A DNA stretch of 64,000 nucleotides. Origin: Paenibacillus phytohabitans. GTDB taxonomy: Bacteria > Bacillota > Bacilli > Paenibacillales > Paenibacillaceae. The position numbers and the translations under genes were made by a program. The stretch is from contig NZ_WHOB01000068.1 in NCBI RefSeq assembly GCF_013141775.1, forward strand, positions 1 to 64,000, read 5' to 3'. Shown here in pieces: positions 25,242 to 33,807 of the stretch; the first letter of the stretch is position 1; every line of letters starts with the position of its first letter. The notes beneath the pieces were generated by a model. It had not been told where the DNA came from and did no database searches. It saw only the letters and a list, made by a program, of their open reading frames with translations.

Positions 25242-27809
25242 TTGCCTATGCATTCATCTAATTATGGCACCGCCGGTGCCGGCCCCTTCGGCGGCTATGA
25301 CCAGGAGCAGCAGAAGGGGCTCCGCGCCAGAATAGAGCAGTATCCGGCGATCTCGCAGGAATATGTAAGACAGCAGCAGCTGTCCGCACAATTCGCCGCA
25401 CGTGAAGAAGCGGTTCCGCTTAGCCGGCTCGGTGTATTCCGGGTGGAGCCGTTCGTCTTCAAGGTGCCCGCCCAGGCCGCTTACCTGCAGCTGTCGGTAC
25501 AGGTCCGGGGACAGGGCGTTGCCCGGATCGGCGGTGTACGACTGACGCATTCCCAGCTCGGCCTGCCGGTGACGCTGATTAATGGAAGCTTCCGCCAGTC
25601 GCTGAAAGGCTGGACGCAGGAGCCGGGAAGCGGCAGCAGAGTGGCGCTTGAACGGCTGGCCGGGGGCGGAAGCGGACTGCAGCCTTCCGGCGTCACTCCG
25701 GCTGGAGGTGCACAGGAGGAGGATGTGCTCTGTGTACGCATCAGCAATGAAGCGGAGGAAGGCATTACCGTGCTGCGTTACGAAGAACGCCTGCCGGTAA
25801 CCGCAGGCCATTATTACGGCATCCAGACGGAGCTCAGCCTGGAAGCTCCGCTTGGCAGCGGCGGCGTATGCACTGGAGTTACGTTCCTGGACGAAGACGG
25901 ACAGCCGCTCGGACCGGAGCAGTCCGGAGCGCTTTTCAACCGGCCCACGCTGACCAACTGGGCTTATCTGCTGGAGGCTGCCGGTGCTGACGCCAACCTG
26001 TATAGGGTGAGCGGTGAAGATCATTATGCCGCCCGGGCGGGGCGCAAGCTGCAGTACATGCTGGCCGATATGCGGCAGGGTATGGATATCTTCCGCCGGG
26101 ACGGCTGGCATGATGATGATACTTATGGCGCTGTGCATATCGGACGCGGTCTGGCCGCCGTCTCGGTCATCTATGACCAGATTGCCGGAAGCGGAGTGTT
26201 AACTGCCGGGGAAATAGAGGCGCTGCTCTCCGATCTACGCTATATTGCGGCGATGATGATGGACACCGCCTACTACCGGTTCGATCTGGAGACCTTCCCT
26301 GATGAGAAGGGCGGCAAACGCAGCAACTGGAATGCGGACCGGGCGACCGGGCTTGGTGTCTATGCGCTGCTCTTCCCGCAGGAGCCTGAGAGTGCTGGCT
26401 ATCTGAAGCATGCCTGCTCCGTAATTGACTGGCAGCTGACAGAGGTAGTGGATCAGGAGGGGGCTTGGCCGGAGAATGTACGTTATCACGGCGCCGTGCT
26501 GCACCGGTATTTCCTGTTCTTCGTGCTGCTGAAGCGGCTGCAGGGAGCGGATTACTTCAGGCACCCCAAGGTAAAAGCAATGTACCGCTTCCTGATTGGC
26601 ATCGTCACCGCAGAGGACATCATCCAGGGCGGTCATGACGCCGGACCTGTTCTGCTGACTCCTGCCGTCGGCGATGCCAATGTACAGGAGAAATGGTTCC
26701 GTCTGCTCGGCTACGCAGCTCCATTCTATGCAGAGGAAGATCCGCAGCTGTCGGCGGAAATGGTCTGGACCTGGAAGCACGGCGGCGCACCGGTCCAGGA
26801 TACCGGAGCTTTCCCGCTACCGCTGATCGCACTTGTATATCCGCAGCCGGATCTGCCGGAGCAGCAGCCCGCCCTCCGCTCTGTGCATTATCCCGGCATC
26901 GGATACGTCATCTTCCGCAGCGGGGAGCAGAACCTGCGGAACTATGCCATCTACGAGGCTTCGCCGCTGACCTATCACGCCCATCATGACGAAGGCCATT
27001 TCTCCATCTGGGCAGACGGGGTTCCGCTGACGCTTGATGCCGGAACCGGCGGTTATTACAACGGGGACCGGCACTGGTATGTATCAGGCGCGGCGCATAA
27101 TATCGTCCAATTTGCTGATGGTTCAGGCGGCTATGCTGACGGTCCGCTGCAAAGCGTCTGCCGGGAGGTTATCTTCTCAGAAGAGCTGGATTATGTCAGA
27201 AGCCTGATCCCGGATACACGTGCCGGTGAGTATGAGCGGAATTTCCTGTATATCAAGGCAGGCTTTGACGCTTATCTGGTCTGGGACCGGATTGAGGACG
27301 GAGCAGACAGCGTGTGGAATCTGCATACACTGAGTACAGAGGCTGAGATCACGGGGCAGGAGATTGAGGTTGCAGCGTTAGGCGGCATGAGGCTGAGTGC
27401 GCATATTGCAGAGCCGGCCAGTCCGGTCATCACTGCCGGAGAAGGTGCTGTAGGCGGAGCCTATCCGCTGGCGGCGCAGCAGCATTTCCGGGTGCACGGC
27501 AAGGCGGGCGAAGACTATGTGGTGCTGCTGCATCCGCGCACAGCAGCAGCTCCCCCGCTGCGGCTGGAGCCGCTGCTGTGCGAAGACGCCGGCGGAGGTG
27601 TGCGGGTATATAAGATTTCCCGCGCAGACGGTGCATGGTGCGTTGCCGCCATCAACGGCTCAGGGCAAAGCCGCCGCGTCCGTATTCCCGGCGGCGTCCC
27701 GCTCCGGGTACTCGGCACGGAAGGTGCGGAAGCAGAGCGCGGCGGCCACGCGGCGGACGATACCCTGATTCTTAAGCCGGGAACGATTCAGATTGCCGTT
27801 CCGCAATAA
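25242..27809 (+). CDS. Heparinase II/III-like polysaccharide lyase, cytosolic
   Basis: Encodes 855 residues with no signal peptide. After a beta-rich N-terminal module (about 50-225) comes an (alpha/alpha) toroid (about 230-550; DDDTYGAVHIGRGLAAVSVIYDQI and SNWNADRATGLGVYALLF are visible). The C-terminal beta-sandwich of the heparinase II/III family has the signature HAHHDEGHFSIWADGVPLTLDAGTG at about residues 579-603. Such enzymes cleave uronate-containing chains by beta-elimination, leaving 4,5-unsaturated uronates. Cytosolic location suggests action on imported oligosaccharides. TTG is the start, with GGGGAGG 8 nt upstream; an ATG follows at 25248. The KdgF-like gene downstream would process the unsaturated product. 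The subfamily (alginate, glucuronan, heparinoid) cannot be fixed. Confidence 0.8.
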   Translation: MPMHSSNYGTAGAGPFGGYDQEQQKGLRARIEQYPAISQEYVRQQQLSAQFAAREEAVPLSRLGVFRVEPFVFKVPAQAAYLQLSVQVRGQGVARIGGVRLTHSQLGLPVTLINGSFRQSLKGWTQEPGSGSRVALERLAGGGSGLQPSGVTPAGGAQEEDVLCVRISNEAEEGITVLRYEERLPVTAGHYYGIQTELSLEAPLGSGGVCTGVTFLDEDGQPLGPEQSGALFNRPTLTNWAYLLEAAGADANLYRVSGEDHYAARAGRKLQYMLADMRQGMDIFRRDGWHDDDTYGAVHIGRGLAAVSVIYDQIAGSGVLTAGEIEALLSDLRYIAAMMMDTAYYRFDLETFPDEKGGKRSNWNADRATGLGVYALLFPQEPESAGYLKHACSVIDWQLTEVVDQEGAWPENVRYHGAVLHRYFLFFVLLKRLQGADYFRHPKVKAMYRFLIGIVTAEDIIQGGHDAGPVLLTPAVGDANVQEKWFRLLGYAAPFYAEEDPQLSAEMVWTWKHGGAPVQDTGAFPLPLIALVYPQPDLPEQQPALRSVHYPGIGYVIFRSGEQNLRNYAIYEASPLTYHAHHDEGHFSIWADGVPLTLDAGTGGYYNGDRHWYVSGAAHNIVQFADGSGGYADGPLQSVCREVIFSEELDYVRSLIPDTRAGEYERNFLYIKAGFDAYLVWDRIEDGADSVWNLHTLSTEAEITGQEIEVAALGGMRLSAHIAEPASPVITAGEGAVGGAYPLAAQQHFRVHGKAGEDYVVLLHPRTAAAPPLRLEPLLCEDAGGGVRVYKISRADGAWCVAAINGSGQSRRVRIPGGVPLRVLGTEGAEAERGGHAADDTLILKPGTIQIAVPQ

Positions 27810-27860
27810 GGAATTTCCCGATTCATCTGCTATTCACGGCAGAGCTCCAGTACCTTCTAT

Positions 27861-28044
27861 AAAATCCTGCACGGAATACAAAATTTTCCTGATAATATCT
27901 GCCCAAATCCAAAATTGTTGTATAAAAGGCAGCATTTCGTCCCGTTCACGCGGCTTGGCAGATTTATTCTTGCAGTTTCTACAACAATTCTCCCGAACAC
28001 CCGGCTATCAAGGAAGCATTATTGCACAACGTACAACATTTATG
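27861..28044 (-). repeat. 184-bp dispersed element, copy 2
   Basis: Reverse-complement copy of 10455-10638, the same length and alignable without gaps. It fills most of the gap between the lyase and the KdgF-like gene and ends about 30 bp before the latter's start, so it is probably transcribed if the two genes share an mRNA. Confidence 0.85.
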
Positions 28045-28074
28045 CCTATAACACTTACAAGGAGGAAATAAAGT

Positions 28075-28395
28075 ATGAGTAATCTAGGAGTATGGGAACC
28101 GGCTGAGCCGGGCGTCAAACGCTGCATTCTGAATGCGGCAGCCAGTCTGATGATGATGGAGGTTCATTTCGAGGAAGGCGCCGAGGGCTACGAGCACAGC
28201 CATGTGCATGAGCAGATGAGCTACTGTCTGCGCGGCAGCTTCGTCTTCCGCATCGACGGCAAGGAATACGCCTTGTCCGCAGGCCAGAGCATAGCGATTC
28301 CGCCTAACGCCAAGCATGGAGTGACTGCGCTTGAAGCCAATTCGGCGCTGCTCGATGTGTTCACACCGATCCGCGAGGATCTGCTTAAGCGTTAA
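28075..28395 (+). CDS. KdgF-like cupin (unsaturated uronate ring-opening)
   Basis: Encodes 106 residues of a single-domain cupin. The metal motif is YEHSHVHEQMSY (His41, His43, His45, Gln47 as candidates), with His81 in PPNAKHGV, and the terminal ALLDVFTPIREDLL matches the KdgF family ending. KdgF speeds conversion of 4,5-unsaturated monouronates from pectin or alginate to linear keto acids. It is placed directly after a polysaccharide lyase gene, which makes that role likely. AAGGAGGAAATAAAGT precedes the ATG. Downstream kduI/kduD/kdgK-type genes are not in the window. Confidence 0.78.
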   Translation: MSNLGVWEPAEPGVKRCILNAAASLMMMEVHFEEGAEGYEHSHVHEQMSYCLRGSFVFRIDGKEYALSAGQSIAIPPNAKHGVTALEANSALLDVFTPIREDLLKR

Positions 28396-28518
28396 GCTGA
28401 TATAGGTAGCCGGGCAGGCACATCCCGCCTGGCACCTGCCATAATAGACAGTGCCGCTGCCCATTCCGGCAGCAGCATCAACATCAGCAGTGCCATCGCC
28501 CGGCACCCTTACAATGCA

Positions 28519-28551
28519 GACAGCCTGCCCGGAAGTTCCGGACAGGCTGTC
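28519..28551. terminator. Bidirectional terminator
   Basis: GACAGCCTG and CAGGCTGTC with an inner TCCGGA-type pairing, followed by TTTACG on the plus strand. It separates the KdgF-like gene from convergent hxlB. Confidence 0.75.
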
Positions 28552-28562
28552 TTTACGTTACG

Positions 28563-29120
28563 TTATTCCAGATTCGCATGTTTGCCGAACATCCTGCCCG
28601 TGGTCTGCCCCGTCTGCTCCATCATCCGCAGGATAACCGCATCGTAGAATACCAGCAGCGTCTGCTCGAACAAGGAAGCCATTGGCTGGATCGTAGCATA
28701 GCTCCCGTCTGCCTGATCCTTGGGCGAACCCGGCAGCTTGACGATATAATCAGCGAGACGCCCCAGTGACGAATCAGGGCTGATGGTCACGAGCACTACA
28801 GCTGCGCCGATCGCCTTGGCTTTCTCCGCCATGGATACCAGCCCCTTGGTCTCGCCGGAGCCGGAGCCCAGCACAAGCACATCGCCGGGGCCGATCCCCG
28901 GGGTTACCGTCTCCCCGACGACAAACGCAGCCTGACCAGCTTGCATGAGCCGCATCGCGAACGCCCGGCCCATCAGGCCGGAGCGGCCGGCACCGGCTAC
29001 AAAGATCTGCCCGGAGCGCAGCAGCAGCTCAGCCATGGCTTCGCCTTCTGCGGCGTTCAGTCCGGAGACCGAGCCCTGCAGCTCCTTCACAATTTCCTGT
29101 GCGTAATCCAGCGTATCCAT
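28563..29120 (-). CDS. hxlB: 6-phospho-3-hexuloisomerase
   Basis: Encodes 185 residues of a SIS-fold isomerase that converts 3-hexulose 6-phosphate to fructose 6-phosphate, the second step of the ribulose monophosphate pathway for formaldehyde fixation. Family stretches are FVAGAGRSGLMGRAFAMRLMQAG, VVGETVTPGIGPGDVLVLGSGSGETK and the C-terminal FEQTLLVFYDAVILRMM. It lies 6 bp after hxlA on the same strand, so they form one operon. The length fits the family. Confidence 0.93.
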   Translation of the reverse strand: MDTLDYAQEIVKELQGSVSGLNAAEGEAMAELLLRSGQIFVAGAGRSGLMGRAFAMRLMQAGQAAFVVGETVTPGIGPGDVLVLGSGSGETKGLVSMAEKAKAIGAAVVLVTISPDSSLGRLADYIVKLPGSPKDQADGSYATIQPMASLFEQTLLVFYDAVILRMMEQTGQTTGRMFGKHANLE

Positions 29121-29126
29121 AGCTGC

Positions 29127-29759
29127 TTAAGCCTGGCTTACAAGGCGCTTCATTTCCGCCGCAGCCGCTCTCTGATCCGCTTCACCGGTAATCCCGCCGC
29201 CCACGATTACCAGATCAGGATTCGCAGCAATCACTTCAGGCAGCGTGCCCAGTTTAATTCCGCCGGCAATCGCTGTTTTCGCTTTTGTAACCACACTCTT
29301 AATCGCTCTCAGATCCTCGAAGGAATTCTTGCCTTCTGCCTGATGATCATATCCCGAGTGTACACAGACATAATCAACGCCAAGTGCGTCCACTTCAGCG
29401 GCTCTGGCCTTCAGATCCTTCACGTTAATCAGATCAACCAGGATTTCTGCACCGGTCTTCTTGGCCTCTTCCACCGCGCCGCGGATCGTTGAATCATCGG
29501 ACACGCCAAGCACGGTAACGATTCCCGCTCCCGCTTCTACAGCTTTCATCACTTCATAGCCGCCGGCATCCATGATTTTGAGATCGGCCAGGACCGTGAG
29601 TGCCGGAAAAGCGTCCTTGATCGCTTTTACCGCATGCAAACCTTCATTAATGACAACCGGTGTTCCAATCTCCACAATATCTATAAATTCGGCCACTTCC
29701 GCAACAATAGCCTTGGCTCCCGCAATATCCACCAGATCGAGTGCTAGCTGTAATTTCAT
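29127..29759 (-). CDS. hxlA: 3-hexulose-6-phosphate synthase
   Basis: Encodes 210 residues of an orotidine-decarboxylase-suprafamily TIM barrel that condenses formaldehyde with ribulose 5-phosphate. The Mg-binding catalytic motif DLKIMD (Asp59, Lys61, Asp64) and the HSGYDHQAEG and AGGIKLGTLP segments are intact. GAGGAG lies about 12 nt before the ATG. It is first in the hxlAB operon, with an inverted repeat just upstream that may be an operator. In B. subtilis this pair detoxifies formaldehyde under HxlR control; here no hxlR adjoins it. Confidence 0.94.
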   Translation of the reverse strand: MKLQLALDLVDIAGAKAIVAEVAEFIDIVEIGTPVVINEGLHAVKAIKDAFPALTVLADLKIMDAGGYEVMKAVEAGAGIVTVLGVSDDSTIRGAVEEAKKTGAEILVDLINVKDLKARAAEVDALGVDYVCVHSGYDHQAEGKNSFEDLRAIKSVVTKAKTAIAGGIKLGTLPEVIAANPDLVIVGGGITGEADQRAAAAEMKRLVSQA

Positions 29760-29790
29760 AGGTTTAGAATCTCCTCGTCGTTAATATATT

Positions 29791-29809
29791 TTAGTAAGTG
29801 ATGTACTAA
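29791..29809. promoter_or_regulatory. Inverted repeat upstream of hxlA
   Basis: TTAGTA-N7-TACTAA centred about 41 bp upstream of the hxlA start, in AT-rich promoter DNA. A looser GTAGGCAC-GTAGTTAC pair follows at about 29840-29863. A winged-helix repressor or activator site is a reasonable inference. Confidence 0.5.
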
Positions 29810-30047
29810 GTTTAGGTATATACTGCCGATAAGGGAAGTAGGCACTTTATTGTGATGTAGTTACCTGAAGGATACTATTGGGCGGGGGCCGGGCTGTCTG
29901 GTGCGTCTTTTTGAAAACGAAGGTTGAATTTATTCAGAATTTTCTTAAATTTACTGCATTTTCACAAAAGCTGTGCTACCATACATTAGATTTACAAATT
30001 CTCCGGCGGCAATCCTATTTCAACAACAAGAAGGTGTACAGTTTATT

Positions 30048-31427
30048 ATGGAAGCAAGCAAACCCAAAGAGTTCAATTTAATTAAGCTGACCTGGCCGAT
30101 TTTCCTCGAGCTGTTCCTGTTTATGCTCATGGGGAGTGTAGATACATTCATGATCAGCTCCGTGTCGGATGATGCAGTCTCCGGTGTCGGGGCAGCCAAT
30201 CAGATTATCGCCATAGCCATTCTTGTGCTCAGTGTCATCGGGAACGGCGCGGCCATTGTCGTGTCGCAGTATCTCGGTTCCAGGCAGCCCAAAGAAGCAG
30301 CCAAGGTAACCGGCAACGCCATAACGCTCAATCTTGCGGTCGGGATTATTCTGAGTACAATTCTGCTGCTGTTCGGAGGAACGCTGCTGACGGCACTGAA
30401 TGTGACAGGTGAAATTCTCGTCTATGCCAAATCGTATATGCATATTGTCGGGGGCGGAATCTTCCTTCAGGCACTGCTGAACGCCCTGGCCACCACCATC
30501 CGGACGCACGGGTTCACGAAACAGACCATGGTAGTCTCTCTGCTAATGAACGTGATCCACGTCGGGGGCAATTACCTGCTGATCTTCGGACATTTCGGAC
30601 TGCCGGCACTCGGTGTCGAAGGCGCAGCCATCTCAACAGTTGCCAGCCGCCTGATCTGTCTGGTCCTGTTCTTCCTGCTGCTCTACCGGATCATGGATGT
30701 GCGGGTTAAATGGACCTATTACACTCATCTCTCCAAAAAATATGTGCTGCAGATTCTCAAAATCGGCATCCCGTCCGCTTTTGAATCGGTGATCTATCAG
30801 TGCTGCCAGCTGGTCTTCACTTTATACATCACTTATCTGGGTGCTGAAGCCATGGCTACCCGCCAATACGCGCTGAACATCTCCAGCTACATCTTCCTCT
30901 TCAGCGTAGCCGTATCCATGGGCACCTCGATCATTGTCGGCCATCTCGTGGGTGCTAGGAGGCCCAAGGAAGCTTATTCGCGGGTGTTCTCCAGTGTAAA
31001 GTGGGCGCTGCTGGTCACCGTAATTATGGACGCGGTTGTCATTCTGTTCCGCGTGCCGCTGATGGGCCTGTTCACGGATAATCAAACGATTATAACTATG
31101 GGCGCACAAGTGATCCTGCTCAGCTTCTTCCTCGAGACCGGACGCACCTGCAACCTGGTCATTATCAACTCGCTGCGCGCTTCAGGCGATGCCAAGTTCC
31201 CGGTCTACATGGGCCTGATCTCCATGGTCTGCATGAGCTTGCCGCTGGGCTATTTCCTGGTGTTCACGCTTGATCTCGGTCTGGCCGGAGTCTGGCTGGC
31301 CACTGCATTCGATGAATGGGTCCGGGCGGTCATTATGTACTTCCGCTGGAAGAGCAGAGCCTGGGAGAAACACGGCCTGATCCAGCATGAACCTGCAGAA
31401 CCGCTGAGCGCTGCGCCGGCGCATTAA
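30048..31427 (+). CDS. MATE-family efflux transporter
   Basis: Encodes 459 residues with twelve predicted membrane helices in two homologous halves. NLIKLTWPIFLELFLFMLMGSVDTFMIS at the N terminus and IGIPSAFESVIYQCCQLVFTLYITYLG in the second half are MATE hallmarks. Such proteins export cationic drugs or metabolites using Na+ or H+ gradients. The ATG at 30048 has GAAGGTG about 11 nt upstream; in-frame codons back to 29973 are an unlikely extension. It is divergent from hxlA and monocistronic. The substrate is unknown. Confidence 0.9.
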   Translation: MEASKPKEFNLIKLTWPIFLELFLFMLMGSVDTFMISSVSDDAVSGVGAANQIIAIAILVLSVIGNGAAIVVSQYLGSRQPKEAAKVTGNAITLNLAVGIILSTILLLFGGTLLTALNVTGEILVYAKSYMHIVGGGIFLQALLNALATTIRTHGFTKQTMVVSLLMNVIHVGGNYLLIFGHFGLPALGVEGAAISTVASRLICLVLFFLLLYRIMDVRVKWTYYTHLSKKYVLQILKIGIPSAFESVIYQCCQLVFTLYITYLGAEAMATRQYALNISSYIFLFSVAVSMGTSIIVGHLVGARRPKEAYSRVFSSVKWALLVTVIMDAVVILFRVPLMGLFTDNQTIITMGAQVILLSFFLETGRTCNLVIINSLRASGDAKFPVYMGLISMVCMSLPLGYFLVFTLDLGLAGVWLATAFDEWVRAVIMYFRWKSRAWEKHGLIQHEPAEPLSAAPAH

Positions 31428-31442
31428 TCTGCGGCAACAAAC

Positions 31443-31487
31443 AGGCGGTTCACCCTGATCTCTGCGATTGGGGCGGGCCGCCTTTTG
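31443..31487 (+). terminator. Intrinsic terminator of the MATE gene
   Basis: AGGCGGTTCACCC pairs with GGGCGGGCCGCCT, followed by TTTTG, starting 16 bp after the stop codon. Confidence 0.65.
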
Positions 31488-31506
31488 AATCCGCCTCCGC
31501 AAATAA

Positions 31507-31545
31507 GGGATGCCCCGGCCGTGTAATCCGGCTAATTGGCATCCC
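31507..31545 (-). terminator. Intrinsic terminator of the orphan binding-protein gene
   Basis: GGGATGCC and GGCATCCC form the stem with an inner CCGG/CCGG pairing. TTTGT follows on the plus strand and TTATTTG on the minus strand, so it may work both ways. It lies 24 bp past the binding-protein stop. Confidence 0.7.
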
Positions 31546-31568
31546 TTTGTCATAAGGCTGTACGCTTA

Positions 31569-32894
31569 TCAGGTTCCTTTGGCTACTGCTTCTTTATGCT
31601 TGGCGGCGAACTGCTCTGGTGTAATCGCTTTGCCGAACAGCGCCTGAATCATATCCAGATGGACCTGGGCGGCGTTCGGCTTCATCTGGATATCAGCAAA
31701 CAGGGTGATGCTGCTCGCATGGTTTAATTCATTCAGCAGTTCGACATACAGCTGCGGCAGCTCTTCATTCGTGGTATCCACTTTGGTCGCCGGAATTACA
31801 CCTGCAGTGGTTACAGAGGCCTCTCCCCATTTGTATACGAAATATTCGACAAATGCTTTCGCTTCTTCCTTAACCTTGGAAGCCTCGGCTACGAACAGTC
31901 CGACACCCGGACCGCCAACCCAGCTGTTGATATTGCCCTTTCCGCCTTCCACCGTCGGGAATTTGAAGAACCCTACCTTATCTTTGAAGTCTTGCGGGAT
32001 CTCCGGATTCGTCGTGAAGTTAGGAAGCTCCCAGGTACCCGTCAGATACATTGCCGCCTTCTCATTCAAGAATTCCGATTTGCCCTCATCATTAGATAGC
32101 CCGTTGAAACCGCTGTTGAAGGTGTTCATATCCACCAGCGTCTGCACTTCAGCCGCAGCCCGGACCAGGCCGGGATCATCGAAGTAGCTTGTCCCTTTCG
32201 TTGCGCGCTTCAGTGTATCGCTGCCCGCGATACGGTCAGCAAGGTACATATACCATAGCGAGCCGGTCCAGCGGTCCTTGTTACCGAGGGCAACAGGAGC
32301 CACGCCATGCTGGGATAACGTTCTTACCACTTGCTTGAACTCCTCGTATGTAGCAGGTACCTGGAGATTATATTTTGCAAAAATATCCTTATTATAGTAT
32401 ATCGGGGAAATGTTCAGCTCAATCGGCAGTGCGTACGTCTTATTATCGACCACATAGGCTTCGGTAGTGCCTGTTACGAATTTACCCTTTAACCGCGTAC
32501 CATTCAGGATGTCATCCAGCGGAGCGAATAATCCGCCCTTCACATAAGGCTCCATGAAGCCTGCTGCCCAGGTGATTCCTACATCCGGAAGGTCATTCGA
32601 GGCAGAAAGCACCTTCAGCTTATTCTTGTACTGTTCATTCTCCAGCACACCCTGCTGGATTATAATATTAGGATTCTCTTTCTCGTACTCCCCGATGATC
32701 TGGCTAACCAGCTTATTCTGCTGGGCGGAGAGGCCGGCCGGCCATAGGTGCATCATATGAATCGTTATTTTTGGGGCCGAAGCATTGGTGGCTGCCGCCG
32801 CACTATTATTATCCTGTGTAAAGCTGCAGCCGGTCAGAACAAGGGCCAATGTAAGTGTCAGGAACAGTCCCCTGGTTATGTTATTCCTCAACAT
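31569..32894 (-). CDS. Orphan sugar-binding lipoprotein
   Basis: Encodes 441 residues. The signal peptide ends in LTGC with Cys23 lipidated. The mature protein starts IHMMHLWPAGLSAQQNKLVSQIIGEYEKENPNI and includes YGLPIELNISPIYYN-like family 1 binding-protein features (ALPIELNISPIYYNKDIF) and MYLTGTWELPNF. The ATG at 32894 has GGGAGG 8 nt upstream; the frame extends to 32948 but without a ribosome site. It follows a kinase and regulator pair on the same strand, 112 bp after the regulator, but no permease genes are present. It may serve a transporter elsewhere or act as a co-sensor for the kinase. Confidence 0.87.
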   Translation of the reverse strand: MLRNNITRGLFLTLTLALVLTGCSFTQDNNSAAAATNASAPKITIHMMHLWPAGLSAQQNKLVSQIIGEYEKENPNIIIQQGVLENEQYKNKLKVLSASNDLPDVGITWAAGFMEPYVKGGLFAPLDDILNGTRLKGKFVTGTTEAYVVDNKTYALPIELNISPIYYNKDIFAKYNLQVPATYEEFKQVVRTLSQHGVAPVALGNKDRWTGSLWYMYLADRIAGSDTLKRATKGTSYFDDPGLVRAAAEVQTLVDMNTFNSGFNGLSNDEGKSEFLNEKAAMYLTGTWELPNFTTNPEIPQDFKDKVGFFKFPTVEGGKGNINSWVGGPGVGLFVAEASKVKEEAKAFVEYFVYKWGEASVTTAGVIPATKVDTTNEELPQLYVELLNELNHASSITLFADIQMKPNAAQVHLDMIQALFGKAITPEQFAAKHKEAVAKGT

Positions 32895-33006
32895 TGCTAT
32901 AGCCTCCCATTTCACATTACGCGGCCTGATGTAATCGCTATCAATCAAATTCTAGCATCGTACCCGGAGGGATATAAGACTACACTTATTGGCTAAAATT
33001 CCACAT

Positions 33007-33807
33007 TTAATGGATTTCCTGCGATCCGCCCTTCATTTTATGCCTATACCGGCTTGGGCTTAACTGTTCCAGCGACTTAAACACCTTAATGAAGTACTTA
33101 TCCGTCCGATAGCCTACCCGCTCCCCGATCTCCCCTATAGACAGTGAGGTCTGCAGCAGTAATTCCTTAGCCCGCTGAATTCGCAGACGCGCCAGATATT
33201 CGCTGAAGGATACTCCGGCCTGCTCCTTGAACAATACGCTGAAGTAGCTGGCATTCAGATGGATGAGGCCCGCTACCTCTGCCATTGTCAGCTGTTCATG
33301 CAGGTGCTGCTCCACATAGGCGATCGCTTCTTTGACCGGCTGCCCCATGCGCGCCTGATCCGGGTCAATCTCCATCAGCTTATGATCCACCAGCTTCTCC
33401 AGCTTCACGTGGCGCTGCTGCTCTTCCTCCCGCTTCAGCGCATCCTCAACCACGGACAGCAGCTCGGACTTGTCCAGCGGCTTAAGCAGGTAGTTGACCG
33501 CCCCCAGCCGCATAGCCTGCTGCACATAATCGAATTCGGCATAGCCGGATATGACAATAATAACGGGCTTCCAGGCTGACTCCTGCAGGGAACGGATCAG
33601 ATCCAGTCCGCTAACTTCAGGCATGCGCACATCTGTAATCAGCAGATGAACCCGCTCCTGCCGCAGCCGCTCGCGCGCCTCAACCCCGTTGTCGCAGGTC
33701 TCCACGGCATACCGGCCGGCCGCCCATACTTCCAGCGTCTGCTTGATGCCCTGCCGTGTTCTCGGTTCATCATCCACGATCAGAATCGTCCTATTGCTCA
33801 GGCTCAT
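33007..33807 (-). CDS. Compact YesN-like response regulator
   Basis: Encodes 266 residues: a CheY receiver with Asp59 (LLITDVRMP) and a C-terminal pair of AraC helix-turn-helices (HLNASYFSVLFKEQAGVSFSEYLARLR and IGEIGERVGYRTDKYFIKVFKSLEQLSPSRYR). It lacks the long middle domain seen in the larger regulator at 19689. The ATG at 33807 has GGAGG 8 nt upstream, within the end of the kinase gene (17-bp overlap), so the two are translationally coupled. It probably controls the downstream binding-protein gene. Confidence 0.9.
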   Translation of the reverse strand: MSLSNRTILIVDDEPRTRQGIKQTLEVWAAGRYAVETCDNGVEARERLRQERVHLLITDVRMPEVSGLDLIRSLQESAWKPVIIVISGYAEFDYVQQAMRLGAVNYLLKPLDKSELLSVVEDALKREEEQQRHVKLEKLVDHKLMEIDPDQARMGQPVKEAIAYVEQHLHEQLTMAEVAGLIHLNASYFSVLFKEQAGVSFSEYLARLRIQRAKELLLQTSLSIGEIGERVGYRTDKYFIKVFKSLEQLSPSRYRHKMKGGSQEIH

